A stretch of 36,581 nucleotides of DNA from the NCBI GenBank assembly GCA_009773335.1, contig WRPF01000028.1:1-36581 (forward strand), in the 5' to 3' direction. The translations under genes and the position numbers were made by a program. This document shows positions 25,648 through 33,683 of the stretch, one piece after another. The notes beneath the pieces were generated by a model that worked only from the letters and a program-made list of their open reading frames with translations, did not search any database and was not told the DNA's origin. This stretch comes from Caulobacteraceae bacterium. Lineage in GTDB: Bacteria; Pseudomonadota; Alphaproteobacteria; Caulobacterales; Aquidulcibacteraceae. Position 1 is the stretch's first letter; every line of letters starts with the position of its first letter.

Positions 25648-26397
25648 TTACTCTTCCTCGCCGCCGGCGTAATCCACGTAGAAAGCAGCGTCGCCGGCTT
25701 CGAGGGGATCCTCGTCCGCGGCGGGCGCGCCATCCGGCCGCGGCACATCGAACGCGGCCTCGACCCGCGGGTCGATGAGCCCGGCAGCCTTCAAATCGTC
25801 CTTGCCCGGCAAGGCGTCAAGCGACACGAGGCCAAAGTGACTGAGGAAACCCTCGGTTGTCCCAAACGTGAGGGGCTTGCCGGGGCTGCGGCGGCGGCCT
25901 CGCGGGCGCACCCAGCCGATCTCCAGCAGCAGGTCGAGCGATCCCCGGCTGAGCGAGACGCCGCGAATATCCTCGATCTCGGCGCGCGTGACCGGCTGGT
26001 GGTAGGCGATGACCGCCAGCGTCTCCATGGCCGCCTTGGGCAAGCGCCTCGGCGCGGCGCGGGTTTCCGCAAAAAGGCGCGCGAGATCCTTCGCGGACTG
26101 GAACCGCCATGCGCCGCCGGCCTCGACGAGTTCGACGCCGCGGCCCGCATAGGTCCGCTTCAGGCCCATGAGCACCGCCGCCACATCCGTCCCCGGCGGC
26201 ATGCGTTCTGCGAGCGCCGACGCGCTCATCGGCTCCCCGCCCGCAAACAGGAGCGCCTCGGCGATGCGCGCCGCCTCGTGCAGCGGGCCAATCGCGGCCC
26301 CCCCTTCACCGCCCATGTCGTTGGCGCTTTCCGGCGGGGTGAATGCGTCCTCGACACGCATGATCGGATCGGCGACGGGTTGCGGCGGGCGGCTCAT
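25648..26397 (-). CDS. scpB: Segregation and condensation protein B (ScpB)
   Basis: A 249-residue ScpB, partner of ScpA and Smc in chromosome condensation. Two winged-helix domains cover about 38-195, with the family motifs '[17 protein letters not shown]' and '[20 protein letters not shown]', and '[24 protein letters not shown]'. The N-terminal 35 residues and the acidic C-terminal tail (about 220-249) are not conserved. The start overlaps the scpA stop by four bases. It probably forms one transcription unit with scpA and tatABC. Confidence 0.95.
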   Translation of the reverse strand: MSRPPQPVADPIMRVEDAFTPPESANDMGGEGGAAIGPLHEAARIAEALLFAGGEPMSASALAERMPPGTDVAAVLMGLKRTYAGRGVELVEAGGAWRFQSAKDLARLFAETRAAPRRLPKAAMETLAVIAYHQPVTRAEIEDIRGVSLSRGSLDLLLEIGWVRPRGRRRSPGKPLTFGTTEGFLSHFGLVSLDALPGKDDLKAAGLIDPRVEAAFDVPRPDGAPAADEDPLEAGDAAFYVDYAGGEEE

Positions 26398-27194
26398 GAC
26401 GCGTCGCCCTCGTGCGGCCGGCGACGGCGCAGATAGAGCGGCGCGTACTGGTCGGCCTGACGCGCTTCGAGCTTCTGGTCGCGCACCAGCTCAAGCGAAG
26501 CCCCAAAGAGGCTCGCCACATAGGATTGCGGCTCCGGCGCCTCGGGGCCGCGCTCGCGCCGCGGTTGCAGCGCGCCGATGGGCCGCCAGTCGTCGAGGCC
26601 TTCGAGCATTTCTTCCAGCCGATGGCGCGCGGCCTCCAGCGTGTAGACGCGGCGCGGCTCTATGCGGTGATCGATGCGGATGCGCCGCGTGCGCCCCGCC
26701 GTGTACGCCGACAGCATATCGTGCAGGCTCGCGGTCCACTTTAGTTCGCGGGTGACCGCGATGGGTTGCGGCGCCCAGTTGAGAAACACGTCGCGATCAA
26801 GCTGCGCCAGCGCGCCGAGCTTCGCAGCCGCGGCCTTCGCCTCCGCGAGGCGCTGCAGTTTCAGCGACAGGTGCGCGGCGATCGCTTCGGGATCGGGCTC
26901 GTCGACGGGCCGTTCGGGCTTCGGCAGCAGGAGGCGCGACTTCAGCAGCGTCAGCCACGCCGCCATCACGAGGTATTCGGCGGCGAGATCTATGCGCGTG
27001 CGCACGTCCTCGATAAAGGCGAGATACTGGTCCACCAGCGGCGCCAGCGCGATCTGCGCGAGATCGACCTTCTGATGGCGCGCGAGGTCCAGCAAGACGT
27101 GCAGCGGCCCCTCGAACCCGTCGAGGTCGAGCACGAGCGTCTCGCCCGCATCCGCCTCCTCGGCGGCCTCGAATGTGACTGCGTCTTCGCTCAC
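26394..27194 (-). CDS. scpA: Segregation and condensation protein A (ScpA)
   Basis: A 266-residue kleisin that bridges Smc heads and binds ScpB. The N-terminal signature 'FEGPLHVLLDLARHQKVDL' is at about 27-45, then 'AAEYLVMAAWLTLLKSRLLLP' (71-91). The C-terminal part contains 'FGASLELVRDQKLEARQ', matching the Smc-binding winged helix end. It starts with GTG at 27194, about 25 bp after the SPOR gene. From memory, many alphaproteobacteria have nagZ between SPOR and scpA; here there is no room. Confidence 0.95.
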   Translation of the reverse strand: MSEDAVTFEAAEEADAGETLVLDLDGFEGPLHVLLDLARHQKVDLAQIALAPLVDQYLAFIEDVRTRIDLAAEYLVMAAWLTLLKSRLLLPKPERPVDEPDPEAIAAHLSLKLQRLAEAKAAAAKLGALAQLDRDVFLNWAPQPIAVTRELKWTASLHDMLSAYTAGRTRRIRIDHRIEPRRVYTLEAARHRLEEMLEGLDDWRPIGALQPRRERGPEAPEPQSYVASLFGASLELVRDQKLEARQADQYAPLYLRRRRPHEGDAS

Positions 27195-27219
27195 TCGTCC
27201 GTTCCGGCGACCAACTGGC

Positions 27220-27891
27220 CTACTTGCCGACGACGAGGCACTCCTGGCCCAGCGATTTCACCTGGCCGCAGAACTGCGCCGCGTCCGCCCGATCGGCGAA
27301 ATACCCGGCGCGGACCCGGAAGTATATCCCGCGCTCCCCAAGGTCAGCCTGCTGGACGTCCTTGCGGGCGGCCCCGAACAGCGCGGGCGAGCGCCGGGAA
27401 AACCGCGTCCAGGCGGCGTCCGCGGCGTCGGCGGACTTGAGCGAGGCGATCTGGGCGAGGAACGGGCCATCCGCGACGATCCGGGGCGAAATGGCGGAAG
27501 CAGCCGGCCGCGGGACAGCGATCTCGGCCTCCTCGGCGGCGGCGCGGACCCTGGCCGGCGCGCGCGGAACGGGCGGCTTGCCGACCAGCGCCTGATCGAT
27601 CTCGGCGGTCGCGGGCTCTTCCGTGGCGCCGCCGACATACTGTGTCTTGAAAGCCCCGGAGTCCGCTTCGATCACCGGCGCGTCGGCGCCCTGCGGCGCG
27701 CCGCCCGTGAAGCTCCAGATCAGATAGGTGATTGTCGCCACGACGATCAGCGCGATGGCGAACGTCGGATAGCTGGAGCCGCCCTTGGGTTCATCTCGCT
27801 TTGGCGGGGCGCGGCGGACGCGCTCGCGCGGAAACTCGATGGCCCCATCCGCCTCCGGGGGCGCGTAAACGCGGCGCTGTGCGTGAGCCAT
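27220..27891 (-). CDS. SPOR-domain membrane protein
   Basis: A 223-residue bitopic protein. A cytoplasmic N-terminus of about 42 residues (basic and proline-containing) precedes one membrane helix at about 43-60. A variable periplasmic linker and a C-terminal SPOR domain from about 141 follow ('GPFLAQIASLKSADAADAAW...YFRVRAGYFADRADAAQFC'). SPOR domains bind denuded peptidoglycan at division sites. GGAGG lies six bases before the ATG at 27891; a longer frame to 27924 is less likely. It is the first gene of the scpAB-tatABC unit and is divergent from the antitoxin gene. Confidence 0.9.
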   Translation of the reverse strand: MAHAQRRVYAPPEADGAIEFPRERVRRAPPKRDEPKGGSSYPTFAIALIVVATITYLIWSFTGGAPQGADAPVIEADSGAFKTQYVGGATEEPATAEIDQALVGKPPVPRAPARVRAAAEEAEIAVPRPAASAISPRIVADGPFLAQIASLKSADAADAAWTRFSRRSPALFGAARKDVQQADLGERGIYFRVRAGYFADRADAAQFCGQVKSLGQECLVVGK

Positions 27892-27969
27892 CCCGGCCTC
27901 CGATCCAATCCGAATCAGAAACACCCAAGGTGGTTAGGATTGGGTTTATGGACCCAGCCCACGGTGTCC

Positions 27970-27998
27970 TTGAACTTTTCCCCAATGGAAAGTATGTA
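27970..27998 (+). promoter_or_regulatory. Putative sigma-70-type promoter for the first VapBC pair
   Basis: TTGAAC (27970-27975) and TATGTA (27993-27998) are separated by 17 bases. They lie 31 bp before the antitoxin ATG at 28029. AAGGA seven bases before that ATG is the ribosome site. The spacing is ideal and the hexamers near consensus; operator sites were not resolved. Confidence 0.5.
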
Positions 27999-28028
27999 AG
28001 GAAACGTCGCCCGAAGTAAGGAATCCGC

Positions 28029-28289
28029 ATGTCTACTTCCACGCTCACCAGCAAGGGTCAGATCACCCTGCCCGCTGACGTGCGGCGGTCCCTCGGCCTC
28101 AACGCCGGTGACAAGGTGATGTTCATCGAGGAGCGGGACGGAAAGTGGCGCCTGCTGGCGAAAAATCTTCCAGCCAGCGCCTTGAAGGGCATTGTGCCGA
28201 AACCCGAGAAGCCGGTGTCCCTTGAGGACATGGAGGAAGCCATTGCGGAGGGGTGGCTGCGGCGCAGCCGGCCCGATCGCTCGGAGTGA
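28029..28289 (+). CDS. AbrB/MazE-type antitoxin (VapB)
   Basis: An 86-residue antitoxin and probable autoregulator. The N-terminal SpoVT-AbrB swapped-hairpin domain reads 'TLTSKGQITLPADVRRSLGLNAGDKVMFIE' in part (about 5-34). The C-terminal half (about 45-86), containing 'PVSLEDMEEAIAEG', should wrap the toxin's active site. AAGGA is seven bases upstream. The stop TGA overlaps the toxin's GTG by four bases (GTGA), the usual coupling for such pairs. It replaces genes normally found between dgt and SPOR. Confidence 0.92.
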   Translation: MSTSTLTSKGQITLPADVRRSLGLNAGDKVMFIEERDGKWRLLAKNLPASALKGIVPKPEKPVSLEDMEEAIAEGWLRRSRPDRSE

Positions 28290-28684
28290 TTGCGATCGAT
28301 ACCAATGTGCTTGTTCGATATTTTACGCAGGACAATGCGCAGCAGGCAAAAGCCGCCGCCGTATTGATCGAAGACACGCTGACAGCCCAACGCAGCGGCT
28401 TCATCAGCACTATCGTATTGTGCGAACTACTTTGGGTGCTGCGCAAGTTTTATGCGGTGGATCGCGCCGCCGCCGCCAACATCATTGAAACGGTGCTGGC
28501 GGTGGATGCCCTGACCGTAGAATGCCGCGACGCAGTTGCGCGCGCCGTGCTCGATTTCCGCGCGGCCCAAGCGGATTTCGCCGACTGTCTCATGTTTGAA
28601 CTGGCCCAAGAGCAGGGCTGCACCGAATTCGTGACGTTCGACAAAGCGTTTGCGCGACGGGCCGGCGTGCGCCTACTCGCGTGA
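28286..28684 (+). CDS. PIN-domain toxin (VapC family)
   Basis: A 132-residue ribonuclease toxin. Acidic residues for metal binding are D5 (AIDTN), E47 (VLCELLW), D100 (DFADCL) and D119 (TFDKAF). The start is GTG at 28286, coupled to the antitoxin stop; the reading frame extends upstream but has no ribosome site there. VapC targets are usually initiator tRNA or rRNA, but the target cannot be predicted here. The product looks complete. Confidence 0.92.
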   Translation: MIAIDTNVLVRYFTQDNAQQAKAAAVLIEDTLTAQRSGFISTIVLCELLWVLRKFYAVDRAAAANIIETVLAVDALTVECRDAVARAVLDFRAAQADFADCLMFELAQEQGCTEFVTFDKAFARRAGVRLLA

Positions 28685-28705
28685 TCAGATTCGCGAGGCT
28701 GAGCC

Positions 28706-28885
28706 CTACCGCAGCTTGGCTATGCCGATCCCGTCCGCTTTCGCGCGGTCCTTGATGGATTCCTCGCTGCGCGTCATCGCCTTGGAGATCGCCTTCAGCG
28801 ACATGCCCTTCTTGGCGAGCGTGTGCAGCTTCTGCAACTCGTCGTGCGTCCACGGCTGCTTGTGACGCTCAAATCGTTCGGACAT
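28706..28885 (-). CDS. Small HTH-like protein, 59 aa
   Basis: Starts at ATG 28885 behind AAGGGAAA. The product, MSERFERHKQPWTHDELQKL onward, has a Myb/SANT-like opening ('PWTHDELQKLHTLAKKGMSL') followed by 'KAISKAMTRSEESIKDRAKADG'. The pattern suggests a compact three-helix DNA-binding fold, with 'SLKAISKAMTRSEESIKDRA' as turn and recognition helix. I know of no characterised homologue. The gene sits 30 bp after dgt on the same strand order (its start at 28885, dgt stop at 28916), so it may be a dgt-linked transcript downstream. A DNA-binding role is inference. Confidence 0.7.
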   Translation of the reverse strand: MSERFERHKQPWTHDELQKLHTLAKKGMSLKAISKAMTRSEESIKDRAKADGIGIAKLR

Positions 28886-28915
28886 TGCGACTTTCCCTTC
28901 ACGCCAAATTCTCAA

Positions 28916-30151
28916 TCAGGCCCAGCGTTCAAGATTGAACAGACGGCGGTGTTCTTCCACGGCGTAGGCGTCGGTCATGCCGGCGATGTAGTCGCAGACC
29001 ACGCGCGCGGTTTCCGGCGTCCCCGGCTTGCCGGCGCGGTCGCGCCATTTGTCTGGCAGTGTTTCGGGCTCCGCGAGGAACAGCGTGAACAGCTCCTTCA
29101 GGATGCGCTTGGCCTGGCTGCGCATGCGCGCGACCTTGTAGTGGCGGTACATCTTGGCCATCAGGAAGCGCTTCAGCGTCGCCTCGTGCTCGCCCATCTC
29201 GGGAGAGAAGGCCACGATCGCTTCCGGCAGGTTGCGGACGTCCTCGGCGCTCTGCGGCTTGTGTCTGGCGGCGCGGCGCTTCGTTTCATCCACCAGATCG
29301 TTGATGCGCGCGCCGATGAGACGGCGCACCGCCTCGCCCGCCCAGCGTGTCTGGTCGATGTCGGGAAATTCGGCGCGCACTTTGCGGAACATGTCGCCGA
29401 CGAAGGGGAGATCGTAGAGTTCCTCGATCTCGAACAGGCCCGCGCGCAGGCCGTCGTCGATGTCGTGATTGTTGTAGGCGATATCGTCTGCCAACGCCGC
29501 GACCTGGCCTTCGGGGCCGGACCACTGGTGCAGTTCAAGCTCGTGCTCGCGGGCGTATTCGCGGATGGCGAGCGGCAGATCGGCGAGTGTGCGCTTCGCG
29601 TTGATCAGCGGACCGTTGTGTTTGACGACGCCTTCGAGCGTCTCCCAAGTGAGGTTGAGCCCGTCCCAGCGCGGATAGCGCGCTTCAAGCTTGGTCAGCA
29701 CGCGCAGCGTCTGGGCGTTGTGATCGAAGCCCTCGAAGGGCTTCATGCATTCGTCGAGTTCGTCTTCCCCGGAATGGCCGAACGGCGGGTGGCCGAGGTC
29801 GTGGGCGAGCGCCACCGTCTCCGCGAGATCTTCATCCAGCCCCAGCGTGCGCGCCACGGACCGCGCGATCTGCGCCACTTCGAGGGAGTGCGTGAGGCGG
29901 GTGCGGAAGTGGTCGCCCTCGTGGGCGATGAAGACCTGCGTCTTCTGTTTCAGGCGCCGGAAGGCCGAGGCGTGGATGATCCGGTCCCTGTCCCGCTGGA
30001 ACGGGCTGCGCGACGGGCTTTCGTCCTCGGCGTGCAGCCGCCCGCGCGAGCGCGTCGGGTCCGTCGCCCATGGCGCGGGCGGGGTCGCCCACCATGCCTT
30101 GCCGCTTGCTTCGCCGCTCACCCGCTTCTCCTTGGCTTTGCGAACCTCCAT
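28916..30151 (-). CDS. dgt: dGTPase-like HD-domain triphosphohydrolase
   Basis: A 411-residue deoxyguanosinetriphosphate triphosphohydrolase-like protein. HD-domain ligands are H88 (RLTHSLE), H117-D118 (LAHDLGH) and a later Asp near 222 (ADDIAY). Family motifs '[20 protein letters not shown]' (54-73) and '[14 protein letters not shown]' follow. The type II, shorter form is usual in alphaproteobacteria. The start is uncertain: ATG 30151 is preferred, but an in-frame ATG at 30190 lies in the arm of the 100-bp palindromic element. Divergent from erpA, as commonly seen in the group. Confidence 0.93.
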   Translation of the reverse strand: MEVRKAKEKRVSGEASGKAWWATPPAPWATDPTRSRGRLHAEDESPSRSPFQRDRDRIIHASAFRRLKQKTQVFIAHEGDHFRTRLTHSLEVAQIARSVARTLGLDEDLAETVALAHDLGHPPFGHSGEDELDECMKPFEGFDHNAQTLRVLTKLEARYPRWDGLNLTWETLEGVVKHNGPLINAKRTLADLPLAIREYAREHELELHQWSGPEGQVAALADDIAYNNHDIDDGLRAGLFEIEELYDLPFVGDMFRKVRAEFPDIDQTRWAGEAVRRLIGARINDLVDETKRRAARHKPQSAEDVRNLPEAIVAFSPEMGEHEATLKRFLMAKMYRHYKVARMRSQAKRILKELFTLFLAEPETLPDKWRDRAGKPGTPETARVVCDYIAGMTDAYAVEEHRRLFNLERWA

Positions 30152-30185
30152 ATAGGTGTTCGTAGTCCTTACGAAGGATTGCTCC

Positions 30186-30285
30186 GTCATTCCGGACACG
30201 CCGGAGGCGTGATCCGGAACCCAGGGGACCGGGTGCGCTTGAACCCCTGGGTTCCGGGTTCGGCCTGCGGCCGCCCCGGAATGAC
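30186..30285. repeat. 100-bp cloverleaf-like palindromic element, copy 2
   Basis: The same GTCATTCCGG...CCGGAATGAC ends and the same 100-bp length as the copy at 23968-24067. Inner features are hairpin CACGCC-GGA-GGCGTG, central arm GGAACCCAGGGG/CCCCTGGGTTCC and hairpin CGGCC-TGC-GGCCG. The short centre between the arms is in the opposite orientation to that of copy 1. It lies in the divergent dgt-erpA promoter region and overlaps an upstream in-frame ATG of dgt. Confidence 0.88.
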
Positions 30286-30305
30286 TGCAAACAAGGATTT
30301 CACCT

Positions 30306-30620
30306 GTGACAGATCTCACTTTGAGCCCCTCCGCCGCCGCCCGCATCAACGCCATCTCGGATGGCGGAGGCCTGCGCGTGGCCGTCGAGGGCGGGGGCTG
30401 CTCGGGGTTCTCCTACGAGATCGACATCGTGCCCGGCCCCGACGCCGAGGACATCGTCATCGAACGCGACGGCGCCCGCCTCTTCGTGGACCCTGTCTCC
30501 ATCGCCTTCCTGAAAGGCTCGGAAGTGGACTGGGTCGAGGAGATCATCGGCTCGAGCTTCAAGGTGCGGAACCCCAACGCGAAGTCGAGCTGCGGGTGCG
30601 GGGTGAGTTTTTCGGTCTGA
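30306..30620 (+). CDS. erpA: Iron-sulfur cluster carrier, IscA/ErpA-type
   Basis: A 104-residue A-type carrier for Fe-S assembly. The three conserved cysteines are C32 (GGGCSGFSY) and C96/C98 (SSCGCGVSF). It starts with GTG at 30306. The position divergent from dgt is typical of alphaproteobacteria and supports the ErpA/IscA2 assignment over an isc-operon IscA. It is probably followed on the same transcript by the nitroreductase 56 bp later. Confidence 0.93.
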   Translation: MTDLTLSPSAAARINAISDGGGLRVAVEGGGCSGFSYEIDIVPGPDAEDIVIERDGARLFVDPVSIAFLKGSEVDWVEEIIGSSFKVRNPNAKSSCGCGVSFSV

Positions 30621-30675
30621 CTTGACCTTCCCCTCCAGCGTTGCGTTAGCACTGGCGCAAACGGAGGCCCACCCC

Positions 30676-31347
30676 ATGGACGTCGACACAGCGATCAGAT
30701 CCCGCATCTCCACGCGCGCGTTCAAGCCGGCCCCGCTGCCGGAGAAACTCGTGCGCGAGATCCTCGATGTGGCGCGCTGGGCGCCGTCGGGCGGGAACGT
30801 GCAGCCGTGGAAGGTGGTCGCGGTGGCGGGCGCAGAACGCGACAAGGTGATCGAGCTTGCCCGCGCGGCGGCGATGGCCAATCCGGCTGGCGAAGTCGGC
30901 GACCATCCGATCTATCCCGAAGACCTCTGGGAGCCCCATCGCTCGTGGCGCTTCAAGGTGGGCGAGGACATGTATGCGCTCCTCGGCATCCCGCGCGAGG
31001 ACAAGATGGCGCGCTTCGCCCACCTCGCGCGCAACATGGAATTCTTCGGCGCACCGACGGCGCTCTTCTTCATCATCGACAAACGCATGGGTCATGGGCA
31101 ATGGGCGCACATGGGCATGTTCATGCAGTCGGTCGCGCTGGCCGCCGAGGCGCGCGGCGTCGCCACCTGCATGCAGGAATTCTGGGCCCGTTCGCGCGAG
31201 ACGCTGAAAAAGCATTTCGCGCTGCCGGACACGGAAATGATCTATTGCGGCATGGCGCTTGGGCGCGCCGACCCGACGGCGAAAGTGAACACGCTGCGCT
31301 CGGATCGTGCGGAGGTGGATGAGTTCGCCACTTTCAAAGGTTTCTGA
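30676..31347 (+). CDS. Nitroreductase-family FMN oxidoreductase
   Basis: A 223-residue flavoprotein. 'AIRSRISTRAFKPAPLP' (5-21) is the FMN phosphate-binding start. 'ARWAPSGGNVQPWKVVAVAG' (33-52) is the second flavin segment, and 'MIYCGMALGRAD' near the end completes the fold. GGAGG lies about 9 bases before the ATG at 30676; the upstream extension to 30622 has no ribosome site. Such enzymes reduce nitroaromatics, quinones or other acceptors with NAD(P)H; the natural substrate is unknown. Confidence 0.9.
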   Translation: MDVDTAIRSRISTRAFKPAPLPEKLVREILDVARWAPSGGNVQPWKVVAVAGAERDKVIELARAAAMANPAGEVGDHPIYPEDLWEPHRSWRFKVGEDMYALLGIPREDKMARFAHLARNMEFFGAPTALFFIIDKRMGHGQWAHMGMFMQSVALAAEARGVATCMQEFWARSRETLKKHFALPDTEMIYCGMALGRADPTAKVNTLRSDRAEVDEFATFKGF

Positions 31348-31354
31348 AGGGATC

Positions 31355-31435
31355 GCGCGTCTTCAGACGCGCATAAGCGGATCGCGGCGGACACAGAGCT
31401 TGCAGGAAACGCCCCGTGCGCGTCTGAAGACGCGC
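31355..31435. repeat. Inverted pair of GCGCGTCT hairpins between convergent genes
   Basis: Two perfect hairpins, GCGCGTCT-TC-AGACGCGC (31355-31372) and GCGCGTCT-GA-AGACGCGC (31418-31435), are mutually inverted. Flanking GGGAtCG and CGGTCCC extend the symmetry. They lie between the convergent nitroreductase and 112-aa membrane-protein genes and may terminate both. Confidence 0.75.
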
Positions 31436-31444
31436 GGTCCCGTC

Positions 31445-31783
31445 CTATCCCTTCTTCGGCCCCCGTCCGAAATCCATCACGCCGTCTTCCGATACATCGA
31501 CGATCGCGAAGAAGATCCCCATCACGAGGAGCCAGCCGAGCGGCGCGAGGATCGCGGGGCCGGCCCAGTGCTCAACGCCCTGCCGGTGCAGCGCCCACGC
31601 ATACGCCGTGGCCGCGATGCAGGCGACAGGCAGCGTCCACGCGGCGAACACCGCGATCGCGTAGAGCCGTTTCGACTGCCACCACGCCCGCCCGTCGGCG
31701 GTCATGAGCTTGCCCGCCCGGCGCACGGCCGCATAGGCCAAGAAGAAATTGAACGCTGTGAAAGCGGCGAGAAAGACGGTCAT
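31445..31783 (-). CDS. Hypothetical membrane protein, 112 aa
   Basis: Not recognised by family. Starts at ATG 31783 (MTVFLAAFTAFNFFLAYAAV). Three hydrophobic helices are visible, at about 2-21, 41-62 and 75-96. The helices are joined by short basic loops, and the end is charged (FGRGPKKG). No binding motifs are evident. It follows cysE on the same strand with about 35 bp between, so it may share that transcript. Confidence 0.75.
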   Translation of the reverse strand: MTVFLAAFTAFNFFLAYAAVRRAGKLMTADGRAWWQSKRLYAIAVFAAWTLPVACIAATAYAWALHRQGVEHWAGPAILAPLGWLLVMGIFFAIVDVSEDGVMDFGRGPKKG

Positions 31784-31818
31784 GGCGGCAAACCTAGCAC
31801 GGCTGCGCCCGCAAGTGA

Positions 31819-32676
31819 TCAGATTCCGTCGCCGTAGGAACTCAGCACGGCCTCGTCGAGGAGCTGGTCCATCTTCTTCGACGGCGACTCTTCGCAACAG
31901 ACCCCGCCCACGGGCCGCGCCGGGACGCCGGCCACGGTGCAGCGCGCCGCGACATTCGTCAGCACCACGGAGCCCGACGCGATGCGCGCCTCCTCGCCGA
32001 CCTCGATGTTGCCGAGCACCTTGGCGCCCGCGCCGATCAGCACGCCGCGACGGATCTTCGGGTGACGGTCGCCGCGCTCCTTGCCGGTGCCGCCGAGCGT
32101 CACCGAGTGCAGCATCGAGACGTCGTCCTCCACCACCGCCGTCTCGCCGATGACGATGCCGTGCGCGTGGTCGATGAAGACGCCGGCGCCGATCTTCGCA
32201 GCCGGGTGGATGTCGACGGAGAAGAGCTCGCTGATGCGGCTCTGCAGATAGAACGCCAGTTCCTCGCGCTCGTGGCGCCACAGCCAGTTGGAGATGCGGT
32301 ACGCCTGCAGGCCCGCATAGCCCTTGTAGTAGAGGAACGGCTGCAGATAGGTGCGGCACGCGGGATCGCGCTCGCGCACCACGCGCATGTCGCGTTCGGC
32401 CTGGCGGGCGATTTCGGGTTCCGCGAGATACGCCTCCTGCGCGACTTCGCGTAGATGCAACGGATTCATGTCCCCGCCGCCGAGCTTGGAGGCGAGGTGG
32501 TAGGAGAGCGCATCCTCGATGCGCTCGTGGTGCAGGATCGTGGCGTGGAGGAAGCTCGCCAGCAGCGGCTCTTCCGCCGCCGCCTGCATGGATTCCACGC
32601 GCAACTGAGACCACACGCCGCCGGAATTCTCCAGCGAGCGCGGCGCGGATACGGCGCGGGTCTGTGTATCTGCCAT
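31819..32676 (-). CDS. cysE: Serine O-acetyltransferase
   Basis: A 285-residue enzyme making O-acetylserine, the first step of cysteine synthesis from serine. A helical N-terminal domain (about 20-150) precedes a left-handed beta-helix of hexapeptide repeats (about 155-255). The active-site histidine of 'FIDHAHGIVIGETAVV' is H170; 'DRHPKI' carries H205. Full length, without the truncations that change its regulation. The start follows the family. It is downstream of the Nudix gene with 18 bp between. Confidence 0.95.
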   Translation of the reverse strand: MADTQTRAVSAPRSLENSGGVWSQLRVESMQAAAEEPLLASFLHATILHHERIEDALSYHLASKLGGGDMNPLHLREVAQEAYLAEPEIARQAERDMRVVRERDPACRTYLQPFLYYKGYAGLQAYRISNWLWRHEREELAFYLQSRISELFSVDIHPAAKIGAGVFIDHAHGIVIGETAVVEDDVSMLHSVTLGGTGKERGDRHPKIRRGVLIGAGAKVLGNIEVGEEARIASGSVVLTNVAARCTVAGVPARPVGGVCCEESPSKKMDQLLDEAVLSSYGDGI

Positions 32677-32694
32677 TGCGCGTTCTCCGCTCGA

Positions 32695-33282
32695 CTACTT
32701 CCCAAGCATCGCCGCAGCGAGGCCTGCATCAATCTCACCTGTCACAGCCATGTGGTGCGCGCGCAGCACCGCGGCAACCGTCATGGCGTCCATGATCCGC
32801 CCGGCCGCCACATCCGCAAGGACTTCGCGGAACGGGACCAGACGGTTACGCAGGACCTCCACCGGCTCCGGCGCATGCACGCCGGGGAAAAGCCCGGTCG
32901 CAAGATAGCATATCGCCTGCTCGTCGGTGACCGAATTGGACAAGTCCATCTTAACTATGGGCTCAAGACGCAAGGCGCGCACGCCCGCCTCCTCCTCCAG
33001 TTCACGCCGCGCGCAGTCGAGCGGGTCTTCCCCCGCCTCGCAGCCCCCTTCCGGCATCTCCCACGAGTACCGCGACAGCGGCACCCGCCACTGGCCGACC
33101 AGATGCACCTGCCCCTCGTCCGTGACCGGCAGCACGCCGACCGCCAGCTTCTTGAACCGCACGATGCCGTAGATGCGCTGCTGCCCGGCGGGATCGATGA
33201 CTTCCTGCTCGACGAGGCGGAGCCAGGGATTGTCGAAGGCGGTTTTCGCCGAGAGGAAACGCCATGGATTGTGGTCGGTCAT
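32695..33282 (-). CDS. Nudix hydrolase (ADP-ribose pyrophosphatase-like)
   Basis: A 195-residue Nudix protein. The Nudix box fits GX5EX7REUXEEXGU exactly and occupies residues 79-101 ('GEDPLDCARRELEEEAGV' is its core). 'HLVGQWRVPLSRYSWEMPEGG' just before it resembles ADP-ribose pyrophosphatases. The likely reaction cleaves ADP-ribose or a related nucleotide-sugar diphosphate. Its ATG overlaps the stop of the second VapC by four bases (ATGA), so it is translationally coupled to a toxin gene, and it precedes cysE. This coupling is unusual. Confidence 0.92.
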   Translation of the reverse strand: MTDHNPWRFLSAKTAFDNPWLRLVEQEVIDPAGQQRIYGIVRFKKLAVGVLPVTDEGQVHLVGQWRVPLSRYSWEMPEGGCEAGEDPLDCARRELEEEAGVRALRLEPIVKMDLSNSVTDEQAICYLATGLFPGVHAPEPVEVLRNRLVPFREVLADVAAGRIMDAMTVAAVLRAHHMAVTGEIDAGLAAAMLGK

Positions 33283-33683
33283 GATCGAAACGGATTATTG
33301 ATGCGCACTGCGCCGAACTTCTGCCCGTGCTGCATGTCTTCGCTATGCAACACTTTGCAGCCGCATTCCTGGGCGGCGGCGATGATGGTCGCGTCATACA
33401 CATGCACCCGCGTTTCCGCCGCAATGTCGAGCGCCCGGTCGTGTGTGGCGGCTTCCAGCGCCGCCACGCGACACGAAGCCCGCACGGCGCGCAACACTTC
33501 CCGCGACTCCGCAATCGTCAGTCCGGCCTTGCGCATGGCGACGGCGACGAACTCATTGAGCACCTGAACGCTGACCACGCCACCCTTCGCAATCAGCTTC
33601 TCCGCGCGGTCGGCTTTGTCCGTTTCAGCGGACAGCAGGTAGAGCAATACATTGGTGTCGAGAAACGCCTCACTTGCGGGCAT
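33279..33683 (-). CDS. PIN-domain toxin (VapC family), second copy
   Basis: A 134-residue PIN toxin starting at ATG 33683 (MPASEAFLDTNVLLYLLS). Acidic residues: D9 (LDTN), E44 (LNEF), D97 (YDATI) and D116 (SEDM). It is only distantly like the VapC at 28286. The start is 14 bases inside the antitoxin gene. Its stop overlaps the Nudix start. Confidence 0.92.
   Translation of the reverse strand: MPASEAFLDTNVLLYLLSAETDKADRAEKLIAKGGVVSVQVLNEFVAVAMRKAGLTIAESREVLRAVRASCRVAALEAATHDRALDIAAETRVHVYDATIIAAAQECGCKVLHSEDMQHGQKFGAVRINNPFRS

Noticed and set aside
27948-28019. Short open frame (MDPAHGVLELFPNGKYVRKR...) before the first antitoxin gene
   Set aside because: Only 23 codons, no ribosome site, and it overlaps the proposed promoter of the TA pair. 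Could be chance.
28823-30625. Plus-strand open frame of 600 codons opposite dgt and running into erpA
   Set aside because: Antisense to dgt and overlapping the well-supported erpA in another frame; no family motifs.
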